DNA of 16,335 bases from assembly GCA_902773365.1 (NCBI GenBank), contig CACYEG010000020.1:1-16335 (forward strand), written 5' to 3'. Position 1 is the first letter of the stretch, and each line of letters opens with the position of its first letter. The notes below the pieces were generated by a model. That model was not told the origin of the DNA, ran no database searches, and saw only the letters and a program-made list of their open reading frames with translations. Made by a program: the position numbers and the translations under genes. The DNA comes from an uncultured Erysipelotrichaceae bacterium. Its GTDB lineage: Bacteria > Bacillota_I > Bacilli_A > RF39 > UBA660. This document shows, in pieces, positions 12,515 to 16,335 of the stretch.

Positions 12515-15058
12515 ATGGTTGCATTGGAAAAAAAATACGATCACACGACTGTTGAAAATGATAAATATGATTTGTGGTGTGAAAAAGGATATTTTGCGTG
12601 CGATGTTAAATCAAATAAGCCTCCATTTTGTATAGTTTTACCGCCACCAAATGTTACAGGAGTACTCCATTTAGGACATGCTTGGGATGTAACACTTCAG
12701 GACATTATTATCAGATACAAAAAGATGGAGGGATATGATACATTCTGGTTACCAGGTATGGATCATGCTGCCATAGCAACAGAAGCTAAGGTTGTAAAAA
12801 GACTTAAAGAACAAGGTATTAATAAATACGAATATGGTAGAGAAAAATTCTTAAATGCCTGTTGGGATTGGACACATGAGCACGGCGATATTATAAGAAA
12901 ACAATGGGCAAAACTAGGCATTGCACTAGATTATTCTAAGGAAAGATTTACCCTAGATGATGGACTATCTAAAGCCGTTAAAAAAGTATTTGTAGATTAT
13001 TATAATAAAGGACTTATTTATCGCGGTGAAAAAATAATAAACTGGGACCCGGTAGCTAAGACTGCACTATCAAATGAAGAGGTAATTTATTCGAGCGAGA
13101 AAAGTGCATTTTATCATATAAAATACGTTATCGATGGAAGTAACGATTTCTTAGATGTCGCAACTACAAGGCCAGAAACATTATTTGGTGATACTGCAGT
13201 TGCAGTAAATGAAAATGATACTAGATATACTAATTTAGTTGGTAAGAATGTTGTATTACCACTTGTCGGTAGACTTATACCAATAATCACTGATGAGCAT
13301 GCCGACCCTGAAAAGGGGACAGGTGTAGTTAAAATTACACCTGCACACGACCCAAACGATTTTGAAGTGGGATTAAGACACAATTTGGATAGAATTAACA
13401 TTATGAATGATGATGCTACGATGAATGAAAATGTCCCAGAAAAATACCGTGGTATGAGTAGAGAAGAAGCAAGAGATGCAGTACTAAAAGATTTAAAGGA
13501 AGCTGGACTTTTATTACAAGTAGAACCACTAGTTCACGATGTTGGACATTCAGAGAGAACTGGAGTAATGGTAGAACCGATGGTTAAGAAACAATGGTTT
13601 GTTAAAATGAGGCCTCTTGCTGATAGAGTATTAAATGTCCAAAAAGATAAAGAGAATAAAGTTAATTTTATACCGAGTAGATATGAAAAAACTATGAATC
13701 ACTGGATGGAAATAACTTATGACTGGTGTATTTCTAGACAACTTTGGTGGGGGCACAGGATACCAGCTTGGTACAAGGGTGATGATATATATGTAGGAAC
13801 TGAGCCACCTAAAGAGGAAGGATGGACTCAAGATGAAGATGTATTGGATACATGGTTTTCGAGTGCACTTTGGCCTTTTGCAACGCTCGGTTGGCCAGAA
13901 AAAACAGATCTTTTAGATAAGTATTACCCAAATCAGTGCTTAGTAACAGGCTATGATATTATACCTTTCTGGGTAAATAGGATGACTTTTCAGGGGGAAC
14001 AAATATTAGGGACTAGACCTTTTAAAGACTGCCTTATACACGGTCTTATCCGCGATAAAGAAGGAAGAAAATTTAGTAAATCATTAGGTAACGGAATCGA
14101 TCCATTCGACATGGTAAAAGAGTATGGTGCAGACGCTCTTAGATATTACTTGGCAACAGATGTCGCACCAGGTACTGATATGAGATTTGATGAAGAAAAA
14201 ATTAAATCAACTTGGAACTTTATCAATAAAATATGGAATGCAGCAAGATTTGTTCTTGCAAACATAGAAAATTTAAAAGAGATCGACTTATCTAATTTAA
14301 AGGCACAAGATAAGTGGATAATTACAAAGTATTCTTCTACTCTTAAAGATGTAAAAAACTTTATGGACAAATATGAATTTAATAATGCAGGAGCACTCAT
14401 TTATGATTTTGTATGGTCGAATTTCTGTGATAGTTATATCGAAATGGCTAAGTTTGATCTCGAGAGTATAAGTACAAAGTCGACATTATGTTTTATTCTT
14501 ACAGGAATACTAAAGATGTTGCAGCCATTTATGCCTTTTGTCACAGAAGAGATAAGTACAAAACTTCCAGTTAAAGATTTTGATTCTCTTATGATTAGCG
14601 ATTATCCAAAATATGATAAAAAATTATTATTTAAAGAGGAAGAAAAAGAAATAGACTCAGTTATCGAATTTATCAAAACATTCAGAAATGTAAAAGCTGA
14701 AAACAATATCACTAAAGATATGTTAGTTTATTTTGAAACAAATAAAGATATAGACTTAATAACTAAAGTATTAAAGATTACTGATAATTTAGTTACAAAA
14801 CCACTAAATAAAAAGTCGTACAATGTATATTGCTCCAATATAAGTGCTAAAATATACTTTGAAAAGATTGAAACTGACGAGGATAAGAAGTTGAAAGCTG
14901 CTCAGATAAAAGTATTAAAAGAGTCTATTGAAAGAAGGAAAAAACTTTTAGCAAACGAAAATTATGTCAATAAGGCCCCTAAACACATTGTTGAAATGGA
15001 TAGGGAAAAATTAAAAGAAGAAATGACTAAACTTCTAGAATTGACAAGAGAACAATGA
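12515..15058 (+). CDS. valS: valyl-tRNA synthetase
   Basis: ValS charges tRNA-Val in the cytoplasm and is a class I synthetase. Visible parts: the HIGH-type motif PPPNVTGVLHLGH (43-55), the editing (CP1) domain with TTRPET (217-222), class I helices with WCISRQLWWGHRIPAWY, the KMSKS-type motif KFSKS (519-523) followed by LGNGIDP, the anticodon-binding domain, and a C-terminal coiled-coil arm ending in [11 protein letters not shown]. At 847 residues it is near the usual 880. The ATG at 12515 is chosen because GAGGAA lies eight bases upstream and the product then begins in family style; an in-frame ATG at 12437 is inside the serpin gene. Expression should depend on the T-box upstream, read through the serpin gene. 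It ends in TGA within the ATGA that starts pgsA. Confidence 0.97.
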   Translation: MVALEKKYDHTTVENDKYDLWCEKGYFACDVKSNKPPFCIVLPPPNVTGVLHLGHAWDVTLQDIIIRYKKMEGYDTFWLPGMDHAAIATEAKVVKRLKEQGINKYEYGREKFLNACWDWTHEHGDIIRKQWAKLGIALDYSKERFTLDDGLSKAVKKVFVDYYNKGLIYRGEKIINWDPVAKTALSNEEVIYSSEKSAFYHIKYVIDGSNDFLDVATTRPETLFGDTAVAVNENDTRYTNLVGKNVVLPLVGRLIPIITDEHADPEKGTGVVKITPAHDPNDFEVGLRHNLDRINIMNDDATMNENVPEKYRGMSREEARDAVLKDLKEAGLLLQVEPLVHDVGHSERTGVMVEPMVKKQWFVKMRPLADRVLNVQKDKENKVNFIPSRYEKTMNHWMEITYDWCISRQLWWGHRIPAWYKGDDIYVGTEPPKEEGWTQDEDVLDTWFSSALWPFATLGWPEKTDLLDKYYPNQCLVTGYDIIPFWVNRMTFQGEQILGTRPFKDCLIHGLIRDKEGRKFSKSLGNGIDPFDMVKEYGADALRYYLATDVAPGTDMRFDEEKIKSTWNFINKIWNAARFVLANIENLKEIDLSNLKAQDKWIITKYSSTLKDVKNFMDKYEFNNAGALIYDFVWSNFCDSYIEMAKFDLESISTKSTLCFILTGILKMLQPFMPFVTEEISTKLPVKDFDSLMISDYPKYDKKLLFKEEEKEIDSVIEFIKTFRNVKAENNITKDMLVYFETNKDIDLITKVLKITDNLVTKPLNKKSYNVYCSNISAKIYFEKIETDEDKKLKAAQIKVLKESIERRKKLLANENYVNKAPKHIVEMDREKLKEEMTKLLELTREQ

Positions 15059-15768
15059 AGAAAAAAATAATAAAAGTTATTGTAAACACCCTTACTTTAA
15101 CTAGATTAGTAGGAGCATTTCTTATACCTGTTATTAATAGTAGTGATAATACTATTTTGATTATCACATACTTGGCGCTACTTTTTGTGACAGATACTTT
15201 AGATGGAATGCTCGCAAGAAAATATGGTGTATCCACCAAAGGTGGTTTTCACTTAGACCAATTTTGCGATAAAGTTTTAGGAATTGTAGTGCTAGTATCA
15301 TTTATAAAAAAAGAAAGTCTCTTACTTTTATTACTTATTTTAGAATTTAGTATTGGTCTAGTTAATACTATACGAGCGAGTTGTGGTGAAAGTGGTCGTT
15401 CATCCACTATAGGTAAGATTAAAACGCTGGTATTTAGTATTACCTTAGTTCTAACAGCAATAGATGTTTATACTTTTGATATACTAAAGAATGTCAATTT
15501 TATTGTAAATAGTATTGTAAAAATACTTATATTATTTACAGCATCTTTAGAGATTTTGACACTTATAGGTTATATAAAAGAAGCAATTTTAGAATCCAAA
15601 CAATCAAGAACCAAATTAAATATTAATGAAAAAATTAAATCGATTAGAGATTTGAAGTATGTTATTGGTAGATTATGGGATGAAAATATGTTTTTACTAG
15701 ATAGAGATAAATCAATACAAATGGTTATAGAAGAAGAATTAGTTAAAATACATAATATAGAGAATTAG
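15055..15768 (+). CDS. pgsA: CDP-alcohol phosphatidyltransferase (PgsA-like)
   Basis: This membrane enzyme class transfers a phosphatidyl group from CDP-diacylglycerol to an alcohol; glycerol-3-phosphate is the likely acceptor by similarity to PgsA. The family signature DxxDGxxAR-(8)-GxxxDxxxD is complete: D47, D50, G51, A54, R55, G64, D68 and D72. The protein opens with a TLTLTR segment (12-17) like the NLPN-x-LT-x-R opening of PgsA. Several hydrophobic helices run to about 195. The 237 residues exceed the usual 180-200; the surplus is a C-terminal soluble tail from about 197 with charged helices. The ATG overlaps the valS stop by four bases without a clear Shine-Dalgarno site, so translation is probably coupled. 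The exact acceptor (glycerol-phosphate versus another alcohol) remains inferred. Confidence 0.85.
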   Translation: MKKKIIKVIVNTLTLTRLVGAFLIPVINSSDNTILIITYLALLFVTDTLDGMLARKYGVSTKGGFHLDQFCDKVLGIVVLVSFIKKESLLLLLLILEFSIGLVNTIRASCGESGRSSTIGKIKTLVFSITLVLTAIDVYTFDILKNVNFIVNSIVKILILFTASLEILTLIGYIKEAILESKQSRTKLNINEKIKSIRDLKYVIGRLWDENMFLLDRDKSIQMVIEEELVKIHNIEN

Positions 15769-15778
15769 AGGTGTTATA

Positions 15779-16335
15779 ATGTTTGTCGATGAAGTAACAG
15801 TTAAGCTTTATGCCGGATCTGGAGGAGACGGTTGTACGAGTTTTAGACGCGAAAAATGTGAACCGATGGGGGGGCCAGATGGTGGTAACGGTGGAAAAGG
15901 AGCAAGTATTGTATTTATTGGTGATAAAAGTTTAAAGACTCTAGTCGATTTAAGATATCAAAAGATTATCAAAGCAGAAAAGGGAATCAACGGTAAAGGA
16001 TCTAATAAATACGGTGCTAATAGGGAAGATGTATTAATTAAGGTTCCACTTGGTACAACTGTAATTGACGCCGATACTTCTTTAGTAATAGCTGATATAA
16101 CCAAGGATGGTGAAAAAGCATTAATTGCTAAGGGAGGACGCGGAGGAAGAGGTAATAAGGCATTTGCAACACACTCAGATCCAGCTCCAAACTTCAGTGA
16201 GAAAGGAGAACCAGGAGAAGAGAGATTAGTAAAGTGCGAACTAAAGGTACTTGCGGATGTCGGGTTAATTGGCATGCCAAGCGTTGGCAAAAGTACGATT
16301 CTATCCATGATTAGTCATGCTAAACCCAAGATTGC
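15779..16335 (+). CDS. obgE: GTPase ObgE/CgtA (partial, 3' end outside window)
   Basis: Obg is an essential GTPase tied to late large-subunit ribosome assembly, stress and cell-cycle control. The first 185 codons are present. The canonical Obg domain opens at residue 1 ([18 protein letters not shown]) with glycine-rich repeats such as [11 protein letters not shown] (31-41) and [12 protein letters not shown] (119-130). The G domain starts near 158 with G1 GMPSVGKST (165-173). The product runs out of the window soon after G1, so G2 to G5 are unseen. AGAGGTG lies five bases before the ATG, and the gene follows the pgsA stop by ten bases. It belongs to the valS transcript unless an unseen promoter exists in pgsA. 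The usual rplU-rpmA partners are not upstream here. Confidence 0.97.
   Translation, partial: MFVDEVTVKLYAGSGGDGCTSFRREKCEPMGGPDGGNGGKGASIVFIGDKSLKTLVDLRYQKIIKAEKGINGKGSNKYGANREDVLIKVPLGTTVIDADTSLVIADITKDGEKALIAKGGRGGRGNKAFATHSDPAPNFSEKGEPGEERLVKCELKVLADVGLIGMPSVGKSTILSMISHAKPKI

Noticed and set aside
13114..13401. Minus-strand open frame of 95 codons within valS (and similar ones inside mutL, yqeG and obgE)
   Set aside because: All lie antisense to well-supported genes and show no recognisable protein family.
15056..15058. Possible TGA-as-tryptophan code, as in mycoplasmas
   Set aside because: TGA ends valS, ymfF and tspO at family-typical C-termini, while tryptophan is encoded by TGG throughout.
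1..16335. CRISPR arrays, tRNA or rRNA genes, insertion sequences, prophage genes
   Set aside because: No spaced direct repeats, cloverleaf signatures, transposase motifs or phage proteins were seen on either strand.

Overview
The window is AT-rich, densely packed bacterial DNA. A low-GC Gram-positive (Bacillota) chromosome is the best fit, possibly one of the small-genome, uncultured gut Bacilli related to Mollicutes; that placement is inference. Support comes from the T-box leader, yqeG-yqeH, the paired M16 genes ymfF/ymfH, an MscL and TspO of Gram-positive type, and purine-rich Shine-Dalgarno sites. TGA is a genuine stop: it ends tspO, ymfF and valS, and in the last two it overlaps the next start as GTGA or ATGA. 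The standard code therefore applies, not the Mycoplasma code.

Layout. 1-603 (minus): the 5' part of an ABC-transporter ATPase, divergent from the next block. 691-2797 (plus): short membrane-protein genes: tspO, an AqpZ-type aquaporin, an unknown three-helix protein and mscL, with a terminator hairpin after the aquaporin and hairpins after mscL. 2811-3746: an unknown membrane-anchored protein in its own promoter-terminator unit. 3759-9586: a tightly coupled operon yqeG-yqeH-mutL-ymfF-ymfH, with ATGAGTAA overlaps at its first two junctions, a gapless mutL/ymfF junction and a GTGA overlap at the last. 9558-11020 (minus): a lone GspE/PulE/PilB-type secretion ATPase, tail to tail with ymfH; one 15-bp hairpin terminates both and contains both stop codons. 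11043-16335 (plus): a consensus promoter, a complete T-box leader (valine GUU fits the specifier position), a membrane-anchored serpin, valS, a pgsA-like gene and the start of obgE.

How the genes work together. The yqeG-ymfH operon is housekeeping: YqeH and probably YqeG relate to ribosome assembly, MutL to DNA repair, and YmfF/YmfH form an inactive/active M16 pair. tspO, aquaporin and mscL concern the membrane and osmotic balance. The last block is a standard valyl-tRNA synthetase operon except that a protease-inhibitor (serpin) gene sits between the T-box and valS. No other promoter or leader is visible before valS, so the serpin should be induced when uncharged tRNA-Val accumulates. This is the most unusual arrangement in the window. 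No tRNA, rRNA, CRISPR array, insertion sequence or prophage gene was seen.
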